From Ferrimonas futtsuensis DSM 18154 (lineage in GTDB: Bacteria; Pseudomonadota; Gammaproteobacteria; Enterobacterales; Shewanellaceae), in NCBI RefSeq assembly GCF_000422645.1, contig NZ_KE383896.1:5461-69460 (forward strand): DNA of 64,000 nucleotides, read 5' to 3'. The position numbers and the translations under genes were made by a program. The notes beneath the pieces were generated by a model. That model ran no database searches. It had not been told where the DNA came from and worked only from the letters and a program-made list of their open reading frames with translations. Positions 46,592 through 55,245 of this stretch are shown one piece after another. Position 1 is the first letter of the stretch. Each line of letters starts with the position of its first letter.

Positions 46592-47317
46592 ATGAGCCAA
46601 CTCTCTGCCATCATCATCGGCGCCAATGCGGGGCTGAGCCAAACCCTGGCCCAAAAGCTGGCCGCCGAGGGAGTGCGTCTCGGCCTGATGGCCGCCGACC
46701 TCTCCAGCCTCGACTCTCTGCTGCAGCAGCTTCCCGACAACACCCTGTGCAGCGAGATCGACATCTTCGATCCCGCCCAGTGCCGTCAGGCCCTGAAGGA
46801 TCTGTGGCAGCAACTGGAGGGGGCTCAACTGGTGATCATCAACACCGCCGCCAACCACCAGCAACTGGAGCTGCCCTGGGAGGCAGACAAAATGGTACTG
46901 GATGTCAATGTCACCGGGTTCACCGCCCTGGCCAACGGCGCCTTTGCCCTGTTCAGGGAGCAGAAATATGGCCAGTTGGCGGCCATCACCTCCATCGCCG
47001 GAGAGCGCGGTGGCGCCAGCAGCGCCTTCCACGCCAGCAAGGCGTTTCAACAGAACTATCTGCAGGGGCTGAGGCTCCACGCCCAGCGCCTGAAACTGCC
47101 TGTTACCGTCAGTGACCTGCGCCTGGGGTACATCGACAAGATGCAGGCCCGGGGCAGCAAGGCCTGGGGCGCCTCCCTGGAGGTGGTTGCGGACCAGATT
47201 CTGGCGAATCTCAAGAACGCCAAAGCCACCAGCTATGTGACCCGGCGCTGGCGGCTGGTTTCCTGGATTGGCCGGCTGCTGCCGGAATTTATCTATAACA
47301 AACGTAAGTATCGTTAG
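46592..47317 (+). CDS. SDR-family protein with Phe in place of catalytic Tyr
   Basis: A 241-residue short-chain dehydrogenase relative. The Rossmann start (AIIIGANAGLSQTLA) and the NTAA element are recognisable, and Ser134 (ITSIAG) is present, but the YxxxK motif reads FHASK (146-150), so the catalytic tyrosine is replaced by phenylalanine (codon TTC). Activity as a normal oxidoreductase is doubtful. It is divergent from metA and followed by a strong terminator. Confidence 0.82.
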   Translation: MSQLSAIIIGANAGLSQTLAQKLAAEGVRLGLMAADLSSLDSLLQQLPDNTLCSEIDIFDPAQCRQALKDLWQQLEGAQLVIINTAANHQQLELPWEADKMVLDVNVTGFTALANGAFALFREQKYGQLAAITSIAGERGGASSAFHASKAFQQNYLQGLRLHAQRLKLPVTVSDLRLGYIDKMQARGSKAWGASLEVVADQILANLKNAKATSYVTRRWRLVSWIGRLLPEFIYNKRKYR

Positions 47318-47340
47318 AGCTCAGGTCCCCAAGAACAACA

Positions 47341-47366
47341 AACGCCGGCATAAGCCGGCGTTTTTC
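47341..47366. terminator. bidirectional terminator after SDR gene
   Basis: AACGCCGGC (47341-47349) / GCCGGCGTT (47354-47362) around ATAA, followed by TTT; also serves the facing ompW gene. Confidence 0.9.
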
Positions 47367-47386
47367 ATTGCTATGGCGCTAGCAAA

Positions 47387-48016
47387 TCAGAACTTGTACC
47401 CCACAGATACCATGTAGACCCAGGGATCGATGTCGGTTTCGATACTGACGGAATCACCAGCCAGCTTGAAGTCTACGTCGGTCTGGATGTCGAGGTACCA
47501 GATGGAGGCATTGATCAGCCAGTTCTGATTCAGTTCGAAGTCGATGCCCACGTGAGCCGCCAGGCCCCAGGAGTCGGACAGTTCCAGATCGGTCAGGGCA
47601 CCGTTCAGATCGTTGGTGAACTCCTCGTCCCAGAAGTAGGTGTAGTTGATGCCGGCGCCGATATAGGGACGAATCTTGTCGCTGCCGAAGTAGTACTGGG
47701 CCATCACGGTCGGGGGCAGGTGGGTCACTTCGGCGATCTTGCCAATACCGGGAAGGCCAACATCGTGCTTAAACGGGCTGGCTGCCAGAACTTCAACGGC
47801 CCAGGCATCGGTCAGCATGTAGGTAAAGTTCAGACCAAGCTGGCTGTTAGAGTCAACGGAAAACTCACCGTTACCTGCTACATCCTCAGAGGACTCGTCA
47901 GGAGCCACCTGTGCCCAACCGGCGCGGACGATAAAATCGCCCGCTTCGCGAGCGGCGAAAGCGGGGGCAGAGAGGGAGGCCAGAACCAGGGCTGAGATCA
48001 GGGTTTGCTTCATCAT
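47387..48016 (-). CDS. ompW: outer-membrane protein OmpW
   Basis: A 209-residue OmpW family barrel: signal peptide (MMKQTLISALVLASLSAPAFA), a mature start AREAGDFIVRAGWAQVAPDE, the family segments LTDAWAVEVLAASPFKHDV and LPPTVMAQYYFG, and a C-terminal VSVGYKF. OmpW forms an 8-stranded barrel that passes small hydrophobic molecules. GGAG lies nine bases before the first ATG. A CRP-like site stands about 155 bp upstream; OmpW is often redox- or carbon-regulated in related bacteria. Confidence 0.93.
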   Translation of the reverse strand: MMKQTLISALVLASLSAPAFAAREAGDFIVRAGWAQVAPDESSEDVAGNGEFSVDSNSQLGLNFTYMLTDAWAVEVLAASPFKHDVGLPGIGKIAEVTHLPPTVMAQYYFGSDKIRPYIGAGINYTYFWDEEFTNDLNGALTDLELSDSWGLAAHVGIDFELNQNWLINASIWYLDIQTDVDFKLAGDSVSIETDIDPWVYMVSVGYKF

Positions 48017-48169
48017 TGTGTTTCACTCCATGAATAGTCGGAAACTAAATTCAAACGTTTTTCCAACAAGTTGCGACGGACTGTACCAATTAAGGGGTAG
48101 TCATTTTTTGATCTACAACATGGTTTGACCAGCTATTTGCGCCCTATCACCTTTTGACAAAGTTGAAAA

Positions 48170-48183
48170 GTGATTCGCGTCAC
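48170..48183. promoter_or_regulatory. CRP-like site upstream of ompW
   Basis: GTGATTCGCGTCAC, fitting GTGA-N6-TCAC, in the region between ompW and the YbaY-like lipoprotein gene, both on the minus strand. Confidence 0.5.
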
Positions 48184-48272
48184 GCTCAATCCACAAAAAA
48201 GGCGCCCTAAGGCGCCCTGGTGCAAATCCTGCGGATAATAAGTTTCATGTCAGATGAAGGATATGACCCAAA

Positions 48273-48662
48273 TCACCGTGCGCGTTCCATGATGACGGTC
48301 ACCACAGTCTCCCCATTGTTGATCACCGGAAAGCGCTCGTAACTTTGCAGTAACAACTTCTCTTCCAGTTTCACCATGGCCACCACCAGATAATCCGCAT
48401 CCTCTCGAATTGCCTGCTTGGGCAGTTTGAACTGAAACAACGCCGGCAATTTGGCCACGGTAAAGTTCTTCTGGGCAAGAATGGCGCCCCGCACATTGGC
48501 ATCGATGATGGCTACGGTGAGCTCCGCCCCCTGAGGCAACAGAGACACCCCTTCGGCCCCTGCCACACCGGTAACGCTGACCATTTCAGGCTTGGTATCC
48601 CCGACGGTGACACACCCAGTAAGGACAAGGGAAAACAGCAAGATACTCAGGGTTCTCAACAT
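48273..48662 (-). CDS. YbaY/YscW-like lipoprotein
   Basis: A 129-residue lipoprotein (lipobox LTGC, Cys17). The body resembles the YbaY/YscW fold: VTGVAG...LLPQGAELTVAIIDAN, FTVAKLPALFQFKLPKQAI. These are small outer-membrane lipoproteins; YscW members act as pilotins, but there is no secretin here, so the role is unknown. An ATP-independent envelope function is assumed. It stands alone, with a short hairpin-free gap to the symporter gene. Confidence 0.72.
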   Translation of the reverse strand: MLRTLSILLFSLVLTGCVTVGDTKPEMVSVTGVAGAEGVSLLPQGAELTVAIIDANVRGAILAQKNFTVAKLPALFQFKLPKQAIREDADYLVVAMVKLEEKLLLQSYERFPVINNGETVVTVIMERAR

Positions 48663-48718
48663 AAAAAAGGCTCCTTGGTTCAGGAGCCTTTATATCAAAT
48701 CCCGCTAACCTAAGCCAT

Positions 48719-50080
48719 TTAGCCTGCCTGGGGCTGGACCGCCATCGGCTTGCGCGCTTCAAAGTAGGCCAGGGTATCGCCGACCACTTCCTTGCGCAGC
48801 AACAGCAAGGCGATCAGGTTGGGCACCGCCATCAGGCCATTGACCACGTCCGCCAGCAACCAGATCATATCCAGTTGCAGCAGCCCCCCTACGGCCACCA
48901 GGGCCACAAACGCCCAGCGATAGGGCAGGCGAGCTCGCTCACCCCAGAGGAAGAGTACGGCACGCTCACCGTAATAGTTCCAACCCAGGATGGTGGTGAA
49001 AGCAAAGAACAGCAGCGCCAGGGTGATCACCTGCTGTCCCACCGTGGCCGACAGCCCTGAAGTAAAGGCAGATGAAGTCATGGCCGCTCCAGCCAGCTCC
49101 CCCTGCCAGGCACCGGTCACCACCAGAGCCAGTCCGGTCAGGGTGCAGATGATGATGGTGTCAAAGAAGGTACCGGTCATGGAGACCAGCCCCTGTTCCA
49201 CGGGGGAATTGGTCCGCGCCGCCGCCGCCGCCATGGGCGCACTGCCCAGGCCGGATTCGTTGGAGAAGACCCCTCGGGCGATGCCGAACTGAATGGCCAT
49301 CATCACTGTGGCACCGGCAAAACCACCACCCGCGGCCTGGGGAGTGAAGGCCGCCTCCACCACCAGGGCGGCTGCCGCAGGCACCGCCTGCCAGTTGGCA
49401 CCCAGCAGCATCACACACGCTACCACGTAGAACAGCGCCATGGAGGGCACCAGGGCAGTGGCGACCGCAGCGATGCGGCGTACTCCACCCAGAGTCACCA
49501 TGGCCACCAGCACCGCCAGCAGACTCATGGAGATCCACTCAGGCACAGAGAAGGCGATGCGGGCGCCATCGACGATGGCATTCACCTGGGGGAAGGTACC
49601 GATACCGAAGAAGGCCACCCCCAGGGTAAAGAAGGCGAACATCTTCGCCAGCCACGCTTTACCCGTGCCGTGGAGGATGTAGTACATGGGACCACCAACC
49701 TGCTGGCCACGCTCATCCTGACGGCGGTATTTGACCGCCAGCATGCACTCGGCGTACTTGGTGGCCATGCCGGCAAAGCCTGCCATCCACATCCAGAACA
49801 GGGCTCCGGGACCGCCCAACTTGATGGCAGTCGCCACCCCGACGATGTTACCCGTACCTATGGTGGCCGCCAGCGCGGTGCACAAAGCAGAGAAGGAGCT
49901 GATGTCTCCCTGGGCATCCCTTGGCTTGAGCATCAGGCCTATGGCCATGGGCAGGCGGCGAACCTGCATCAGTTTGAGCTTCACGGTGAAGTAAACCCCG
50001 GTGCCCACCAGCAGGAGCAATAGCGGTGGACCCCACACCCAGCTGCTGAGGGTGGAGAGGGCAGTATGTAGTTCGTTCAT
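48719..50080 (-). CDS. sodium:alanine/glycine symporter (AGCS family)
   Basis: A 453-residue AGCS transporter with the family signature around [20 protein letters not shown] and [20 protein letters not shown], about 11 helices. It imports alanine or glycine with Na+. A tandem glycine riboswitch in its leader makes glycine the likely ligand; the same pairing of riboswitch and symporter is known in Vibrio. GAGGAAG precedes the ATG. Confidence 0.95.
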   Translation of the reverse strand: MNELHTALSTLSSWVWGPPLLLLLVGTGVYFTVKLKLMQVRRLPMAIGLMLKPRDAQGDISSFSALCTALAATIGTGNIVGVATAIKLGGPGALFWMWMAGFAGMATKYAECMLAVKYRRQDERGQQVGGPMYYILHGTGKAWLAKMFAFFTLGVAFFGIGTFPQVNAIVDGARIAFSVPEWISMSLLAVLVAMVTLGGVRRIAAVATALVPSMALFYVVACVMLLGANWQAVPAAAALVVEAAFTPQAAGGGFAGATVMMAIQFGIARGVFSNESGLGSAPMAAAAARTNSPVEQGLVSMTGTFFDTIIICTLTGLALVVTGAWQGELAGAAMTSSAFTSGLSATVGQQVITLALLFFAFTTILGWNYYGERAVLFLWGERARLPYRWAFVALVAVGGLLQLDMIWLLADVVNGLMAVPNLIALLLLRKEVVGDTLAYFEARKPMAVQPQAG

Positions 50081-50137
50081 TTGATGTCTTCCTCAGTGCG
50101 ACAACTAAAATACACAGAGGAGAACCATGCTTGAGAA

Positions 50138-50154
50138 ACGGATCGAGGATCCGT
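50138..50154 (-). terminator. leader hairpin after the glycine riboswitch
   Basis: On the minus strand ACGGATC-CTC-GATCCGT followed by TTTCTC, between aptamer II and the symporter gene. It could be part of the expression platform; the mechanism (termination or translation) is not clear. Confidence 0.4.
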
Positions 50155-50179
50155 CCTGTGAAAGGAGGTAAAGCGTCTA

Positions 50180-50365
50180 TCTTGCACCCTGTCCTTTTGC
50201 CTGAGCGTTTGACCACCGTCTCCCGAGGGAGTGCGGGGCTTGCGCCTTCGGCGTCCAAGTCAATGGAACTCTCCAGAGGCCCGTCCAGTAACAGTCCATG
50301 CCGGCCAAGCCGGCGCCTGAAAGATTTACTTCTTCGGCGGACGCAGAGCGTCTCTCTCCTATTAC
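50180..50365 (-). ncRNA. tandem glycine riboswitch
   Basis: On the minus strand the leader carries both conserved aptamer elements. Aptamer I starts at GGAGAG (50359), with CGCCGAAG and TTTCAGGCGCCGG. Aptamer II, after a short linker, has a second CGCCGAAGG and ends with the hallmark CTCAGGCAAAAGGACAGGG (about 50208-50187). The order and spacing are those of the cooperative two-aptamer gcvT-type RNA, and it lies directly before the symporter. The boundaries are approximate. Confidence 0.93.
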
Positions 50366-50407
50366 CTTCATCCGGGGTTCCGCTTTCGCGGAACGACAAA
50401 CTCTAAC

Positions 50408-50438
50408 AAAAAGCGCGCCATTAAGGCGCGCTTTTTTG
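50408..50438. terminator. terminator after tesB
   Basis: GCGCGCC / GGCGCGC stem (50413-50431) around ATTAA, with A- and T-runs on both sides. It follows the tesB stop on the minus strand and isolates the riboswitch leader. Confidence 0.88.
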
Positions 50439-50453
50439 GTGAGACAACTCACA

Positions 50454-51317
50454 CTATCGGGATTTCTGCCGAAGCAGCCCCTCCTGGGCTGTGGAGGCGA
50501 CTAACTCCCCAGCCTGATTAAAGATCTGTCCCCGCACCAGCCCGCGGGAATTGATGGCATTGGGGGAGTCCACGCTGTAGAGCAGCCACTGGTCAAAAGC
50601 CACCGGACGGTGGAACCACATGGAGTGATCGATGGTGGCCATCTTGATCCCCGATGTCAGGAAGGAGACCCCATGGGGCTGAGCGGCGGTCACCAGGAAG
50701 TTGAGGTCCGAGGCATAGGCCAGCAGGTGGCTGTGCAGCACCGGTGCGTCTGGCAGGGAACCATTGGCCCGCATCCACATATGGCGAACCGGCTCTCTGG
50801 GGACGGGATTCAGCGGGTTGATGGGATCCACCGGGCGGATCTCGATGGAGGTGTTGTTCAGATAGATATCCAGCACCGCATCGGGCACCTTGCCGCGCAT
50901 TCCCTGTGCCAACTGAAACTGATTGGGCAGGGTGTCGGGTCCAGCGACCTGGGGCATCTGGGCCTGATGGTCGAAACCCGGCTCAAGGTGGTGGAAGGAG
51001 CCGGTAAGGTGGAAGATGGGACGGCCATGCTGAATGGCACTGACCCGGCGGGTACTGATGGAGCCGCCGTCGCGCATGTTCTCCACTTCGTAGATCACCG
51101 GACGGTTCAGGTCACCGGCGCGCAGGAAGTAGGAGTGGAAAGAGTGAATCGCACGGGCCGATTCTACGGTGCGGGTGGCCGCCGCCAGCGCCTGACCGAG
51201 TACCTGGCCGCCAAACAGGTGACCGAACCCCAGATCTTCACTCTGGCCCCGGTACAGCCCCTCTTCCAGCTGCTCCAGGTCCATCACCTGAAGCAGGGTA
51301 TCGAGAGAATTGGACAT
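50454..51317 (-). CDS. tesB: acyl-CoA thioesterase II
   Basis: A 287-residue TesB with the double hot-dog fold. The catalytic elements are visible: LAYASDLNFL (Asp), IDHSMWFHRP and the C-terminal TAQEGLLR (Gln). It hydrolyses medium- and long-chain acyl-CoAs. Length equals E. coli TesB. Upstream, 58 bases away, lies an SDR gene on the same strand; they may share a transcript. Its terminator separates it from the riboswitch. Confidence 0.95.
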   Translation of the reverse strand: MSNSLDTLLQVMDLEQLEEGLYRGQSEDLGFGHLFGGQVLGQALAAATRTVESARAIHSFHSYFLRAGDLNRPVIYEVENMRDGGSISTRRVSAIQHGRPIFHLTGSFHHLEPGFDHQAQMPQVAGPDTLPNQFQLAQGMRGKVPDAVLDIYLNNTSIEIRPVDPINPLNPVPREPVRHMWMRANGSLPDAPVLHSHLLAYASDLNFLVTAAQPHGVSFLTSGIKMATIDHSMWFHRPVAFDQWLLYSVDSPNAINSRGLVRGQIFNQAGELVASTAQEGLLRQKSR

Positions 51318-51375
51318 TGATGGGTCCCAATTTCAGTGACAAAGGCCACAGGGTACCCAAGGGCGCGACTCAGGG

Positions 51376-52272
51376 TCAACGCTGGAACAGGCGTCTGACT
51401 CTCTCTCTGAAGGAGGGGTAGGGGGTGACCACAGATTCCGAGTTCAGCTCATCCCAGGCCAGACACAACTCTTCCGGTCGCAGGTTTTCCGGTTTCAGTC
51501 GGATGCCGTGGGTCTCCACGGTCCGGGCCAGGGTAAACTGCCCCGCCGCCGCGGTGAGTGTGGCCCCGTTTGGGGCATCCCGAGAGAGAAGATAGAGCAG
51601 GGCCGGCACCACGGCACTGATCTGCAACTTCTGATGCTGCTCGGTGTTGTACAGCTTCTCCACCATCCGGGTGGAGGCTGAGGGGCACAGCGCGTTGCAG
51701 CGGATCCCCGCCTCATCCATCCTCTGGGCCACCGACAACATGAAGCCGCGATTGGCCATCAGGCTGGCACCGTAGCCCCCCAGGTCCCGATCCCCATAGA
51801 GACCGGAGAAGCCACTGCACACCACAATGTGGCCTCTATTGGCCTTGAGTTGCTCCATGGCGGCGTGCACCAGGTTGACGGTACCAAAATGGTTCACCTC
51901 CATCATGCGCCGGTACTCATCCAGATCGCAGGGGGCTTGCTGAGGAATCAGAATGCCGGCACAGGCCACCACGGAGTTGATGCGGCCAAAATGTTCAATG
52001 CCCGCAGCCAATGCCTCTGAGAGTGCTTGATGGTCGGTGACATCCACGCACATCGGCAGGGCCTCGCCATCGAGGTTGCGAATCAGGGCCGCCACCTCAT
52101 GCACCAGGGTGGGATCGTTGCCCTGGCCGCGACTGTCACAGCCGTTATCCAGCAGCAGCAGCTTGGCCCCCCGCTCCGCCAGGGCCAGGGAGAAGGCGCG
52201 TCCCAGCCCGCGGCCGGCGCCACTGACGACAACCACCTGATCATCAAAGCGAATTGAGCCTGTATCCTTCAT
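51376..52272 (-). CDS. SDR-family protein with Leu in place of catalytic Lys
   Basis: A 298-residue short-chain dehydrogenase resembling the dehydrogenase part of peroxisomal multifunctional (HSD17B4-like) enzymes: VVVSGAGRGLGRAFSLALAE, CVDVTD, ACAG, MMEVNHFGTVNL. The YxxxK motif reads YGASL (167-171), so the lysine is replaced by leucine (codon CTG). CSGFSG keeps the serine. Oxidoreductase activity is therefore doubtful, although cofactor binding may remain. AGGAGGACAG lies upstream of the ATG. Probably co-transcribed with tesB. Confidence 0.8.
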   Translation of the reverse strand: MKDTGSIRFDDQVVVVSGAGRGLGRAFSLALAERGAKLLLLDNGCDSRGQGNDPTLVHEVAALIRNLDGEALPMCVDVTDHQALSEALAAGIEHFGRINSVVACAGILIPQQAPCDLDEYRRMMEVNHFGTVNLVHAAMEQLKANRGHIVVCSGFSGLYGDRDLGGYGASLMANRGFMLSVAQRMDEAGIRCNALCPSASTRMVEKLYNTEQHQKLQISAVVPALLYLLSRDAPNGATLTAAAGQFTLARTVETHGIRLKPENLRPEELCLAWDELNSESVVTPYPSFRERVRRLFQR

Positions 52273-52458
52273 CCCTGTCCTCCTGACAATTTGGTGTAAC
52301 CCCTATTTAAAACAATGGGTTAATCTCTGTACAATTGCCAGGGTAAAACCGGCTCCGATACTGGATTCTCTACCGGGATCACACCCCCCTGCTGCGAACG
52401 ATGAATCTCCTCGCTTTAGAGGTACAATAATGCGGTCATAACCAAATCAAGAGACCCT

Positions 52459-53340
52459 ATGAAACTGAGTTACTGGATGATGGCGATTCGTCCCCGCACC
52501 CTGCCCGCGGCCATCGGGCCTATCCTGGTGGGCAATGTGCTGGCTTTCTATCATCAGGACTTCTCTGCCCTGGTCGCCTTTGCCTCCATGGTCTGCGCGG
52601 TATTGCTGCAGATAGGGGTGAATCTGGCCAACGATTACTTCGATTTCAAATCCGGGGTGGACACCGATGAGCGCCTGGGCCCTACCCGGGTCACCCAGCA
52701 GGGCCTGCTCTCCGCCGCGTCCGTGCGCAATGGCATGATCCTCTCCCTCACCATTGCCACCCTGATTGGCCAATACCTGATCTTTGTGGGGGGCTGGCCC
52801 ATCGCCTTCCTGGCCCTGTTCGCCCTGGCCGGCGCCCTGTGCTACTCCGGCGGTCCCTACCCTCTGGCCTCCCATGGCCTGGGCGAGATCGCCGCCTACG
52901 TCTACTTCGGACTGGTGGCGGTGGTGGGCTGCTACTTCATTCAGACCGGCACCACCGATGCCAGCGCCTGGCTGCTGGCCAGTGCCGTGGGCCTGCTGAA
53001 CGCCGCCATCATGCTGGTGAACAACACCCGGGATCGCACCACGGACATCAAGGCAGGCAAAAACACCCTGGCGGTTCGCCTGGGGCTGGAGCGATCCCAG
53101 TTGCTCTATCAGATGCTGATCGCCGCCCCCTACCTGATGGTGACCCTGGGCTGGCTGATGGGGATGCTGCCCGGTGCCACTGTGGCCGCCTGTGCCGCCT
53201 CGATCCCCATGGCCAAGGCCCTGGCCATGGAGTTTGCCAGCACCGAGGGCGCCGCCCTCAACCCACTGCTGGGCCGCACCGCCAAGCTCACCATGATCTT
53301 TTCCGGCCTGGCCTCAGGCGGGTTGTTGCTGGCGCTCTGA
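52459..53340 (+). CDS. menA: 1,4-dihydroxy-2-naphthoate polyprenyltransferase
   Basis: A 293-residue UbiA-superfamily membrane enzyme with about nine helices. The prenyl-diphosphate/Mg2+ motifs are NDYFDFKSGVDTDE and a second DRTTDIKAGKNTLAVRLG. The N terminus (MAIRPRTLPAAIGPILVG) is that of MenA. It attaches the isoprenoid chain in menaquinone synthesis, which fits the anaerobic cytochromes elsewhere. A terminator follows. Confidence 0.95.
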   Translation: MKLSYWMMAIRPRTLPAAIGPILVGNVLAFYHQDFSALVAFASMVCAVLLQIGVNLANDYFDFKSGVDTDERLGPTRVTQQGLLSAASVRNGMILSLTIATLIGQYLIFVGGWPIAFLALFALAGALCYSGGPYPLASHGLGEIAAYVYFGLVAVVGCYFIQTGTTDASAWLLASAVGLLNAAIMLVNNTRDRTTDIKAGKNTLAVRLGLERSQLLYQMLIAAPYLMVTLGWLMGMLPGATVAACAASIPMAKALAMEFASTEGAALNPLLGRTAKLTMIFSGLASGGLLLAL

Positions 53341-53362
53341 CGCTTTAACGCAACCAACGTCA

Positions 53363-53386
53363 GGGGCTCAATGGAGCCCCTTTTTC
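53363..53386 (+). terminator. terminator after menA
   Basis: GGGGCTC-AATG-GAGCCCC followed by TTTTTC. Confidence 0.9.
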
Positions 53387-53415
53387 GTGGCGCAAAACTT
53401 ATTTCCCCATAAGCA

Positions 53416-53429
53416 GTGATCTGGGTCAC
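53416..53429. promoter_or_regulatory. CRP-like site upstream of maeA
   Basis: GTGATCTGGGTCAC, fitting GTGA-N6-TCAC, 54 bases before the maeA start, close to a typical class I/II activator position. Confidence 0.55.
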
Positions 53430-53483
53430 GGCAGGCTGTCAATTGAGGTACACTATGCAAGGTCTAAAACAACAAACAAAATC

Positions 53484-55178
53484 ATGCCGATGGAAGACAA
53501 TAAACGCCCCCTATATATCCCCTATGCCGGTCCTGTGCTACTGGAGACCTCCCTGCTGAACAAGGGCTCCGCCTTCAGCGAAGAGGAGCGGGAAGCCTTC
53601 AACCTCAACGGCCTGCTGCCCCACGCCATCGAATCCATTGAGGAGCAGGCGGAACGGGCCTACCAGCAGTTCCAGCACTTCACCAACAACATGGACAAGC
53701 ACGTCTACCTGAGGAACATTCAGGACACCAACGAGACCCTGTTCTATCGCCTGGTGAACAACCACATCAGCGAGATGATGCCCATCATCTACACCCCCAC
53801 CGTTGGCGAAGCCTGCGAGCAGTTCTCCAACATCTACCGCCGGGCCCGGGGCCTGATGCTCAGCTATCCCAACCGGGACAAGATCGACGACATCCTCAAC
53901 AACGCTACCCGCCACAACGTCAGGGTGATCGTCATCACCGACGGCGAGCGGATTCTCGGCCTGGGTGACCAGGGGATCGGTGGCATGGGGATCCCCATCG
54001 GCAAACTCTCCCTCTACACCGCCTGTGGCGGCATCAGTCCCGCCTACACCCTGCCGATAGTGCTGGATGTGGGCACCGACAACCCTCAGCGGCTCAATGA
54101 CCCCATCTACATGGGCTGGCGCAACAAGCGCATCTCCGGCGAGGAGTACGATGCCTTCGTCGAAGAGGTGCTCAGCGCGGTACAGCGCCGCTGGCCCGAT
54201 GCCCTGGTGCAGTTCGAAGACTTTGCCCAGAAAAACGCCATGCCACTGCTGGAGCGATACAAGGACCGGCTGTGCTGCTTCAACGACGACATCCAGGGCA
54301 CCGCCGCAGTGACCGTGGGCTCGCTGCTGGCCGCCTGCAAGGCTGCCGGCACCCAGCTCAAGGAGCAGACCGTCACCTTCCTCGGTGCCGGCTCCGCCGG
54401 GTGTGGCATCGCCGAGGCGATCATCGCTCAGATGGTCTCCGAAGGCCTGGAAGACGGCGAAGCCCGGGCCAGGGTGCATATGGTGGATCGTTGGGGCCTG
54501 TTGCAGGAAGGGATGCCCAACCTGCTGCCCTTCCAGCAGAAACTGACCCAGAGCCTGGAGAAGACCCAGGGCTGGAGTGAGGAGGGCAGTGGCGTGTCCC
54601 TGCTGCAGGTGATGGAGCACGCCAGGCCCACCATCCTCATCGGCGTCAGTGGCGCCCCCGGGCTGTTCACCGAAGAGGTGATCCGTACCATGCACAAGCA
54701 CTGTCCCCGCCCCATCGTCTTCCCCCTGTCCAACCCCACCCGGCGGGTGGAAGCGATGCCGGAAGACATATTGCGCTGGACCGACGGCCAGGCGCTGGTG
54801 GCCACCGGCAGCCCCTTCGATCCGGTGATGCTGGACGAGGCCAGCTACCCCATCGCCCAGTGCAACAACAGCTACATCTTCCCCGGCGTCGGCCTGGGCG
54901 TGTTGGCGTGTAAGGCGGAGCGGGTCACCGACAACATGCTGATGGCCTCCAGCCGCGCCCTGGCGGAGTGCTCCCCCCTGGCCAACGACGGTGAGGGCGC
55001 CCTGCTGCCCCCCCTGGAGGAGATCCAGGAGGTCAGCAAACAGATCGCCTTTGCCGTGGCCCAGGCGGCCATGCGCGATGGCGTCGCCAAGCTGATGAAG
55101 AACGTCGATCTGAAAGACAAGATTGAGGGGATGTTCTGGCAGCCGGAATACCGCCGCTACAAGCGCACCAGCTTCTGA
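53484..55178 (+). CDS. maeA: NAD-dependent malic enzyme
   Basis: A 564-residue malic enzyme, the length of E. coli MaeA (SfcA). Features: [40 protein letters not shown] with the catalytic region, [15 protein letters not shown] (metal ligands), and [15 protein letters not shown] (dinucleotide fold). It decarboxylates malate to pyruvate. No phosphotransacetylase-like domain, so it is the short NAD type rather than MaeB. The ribosome-binding site is weak. A long A/T-flanked hairpin follows. Confidence 0.95.
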   Translation: MPMEDNKRPLYIPYAGPVLLETSLLNKGSAFSEEEREAFNLNGLLPHAIESIEEQAERAYQQFQHFTNNMDKHVYLRNIQDTNETLFYRLVNNHISEMMPIIYTPTVGEACEQFSNIYRRARGLMLSYPNRDKIDDILNNATRHNVRVIVITDGERILGLGDQGIGGMGIPIGKLSLYTACGGISPAYTLPIVLDVGTDNPQRLNDPIYMGWRNKRISGEEYDAFVEEVLSAVQRRWPDALVQFEDFAQKNAMPLLERYKDRLCCFNDDIQGTAAVTVGSLLAACKAAGTQLKEQTVTFLGAGSAGCGIAEAIIAQMVSEGLEDGEARARVHMVDRWGLLQEGMPNLLPFQQKLTQSLEKTQGWSEEGSGVSLLQVMEHARPTILIGVSGAPGLFTEEVIRTMHKHCPRPIVFPLSNPTRRVEAMPEDILRWTDGQALVATGSPFDPVMLDEASYPIAQCNNSYIFPGVGLGVLACKAERVTDNMLMASSRALAECSPLANDGEGALLPPLEEIQEVSKQIAFAVAQAAMRDGVAKLMKNVDLKDKIEGMFWQPEYRRYKRTSF

Positions 55179-55186
55179 TCCAAGCG

Positions 55187-55232
55187 AGAAAAAGAAAGAG
55201 GTGCCTGATGGCACCTCTTTCTTTTTCTCTGT
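55187..55232. terminator. bidirectional terminator between maeA and acyl-CoA synthetase gene
   Basis: A long stem of about 18 bp (GAAAAAGAAAGAGGTGCC mirrored by GGCACCTCTTTCTTTTTC) around TGAT. It fits both convergent genes. Confidence 0.9.
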
Positions 55233-55245
55233 TGCTGACCCAACC

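Noticed and set aside
50131-50452. Short overlapping frames on both strands before the symporter
   Set aside because: The region is fully explained by the glycine riboswitch and a terminator.
53538-55214. Long minus-strand frame opposite maeA
   Set aside because: Antisense shadow of a certain gene; no recognisable protein and composition typical of reversed coding sequence.
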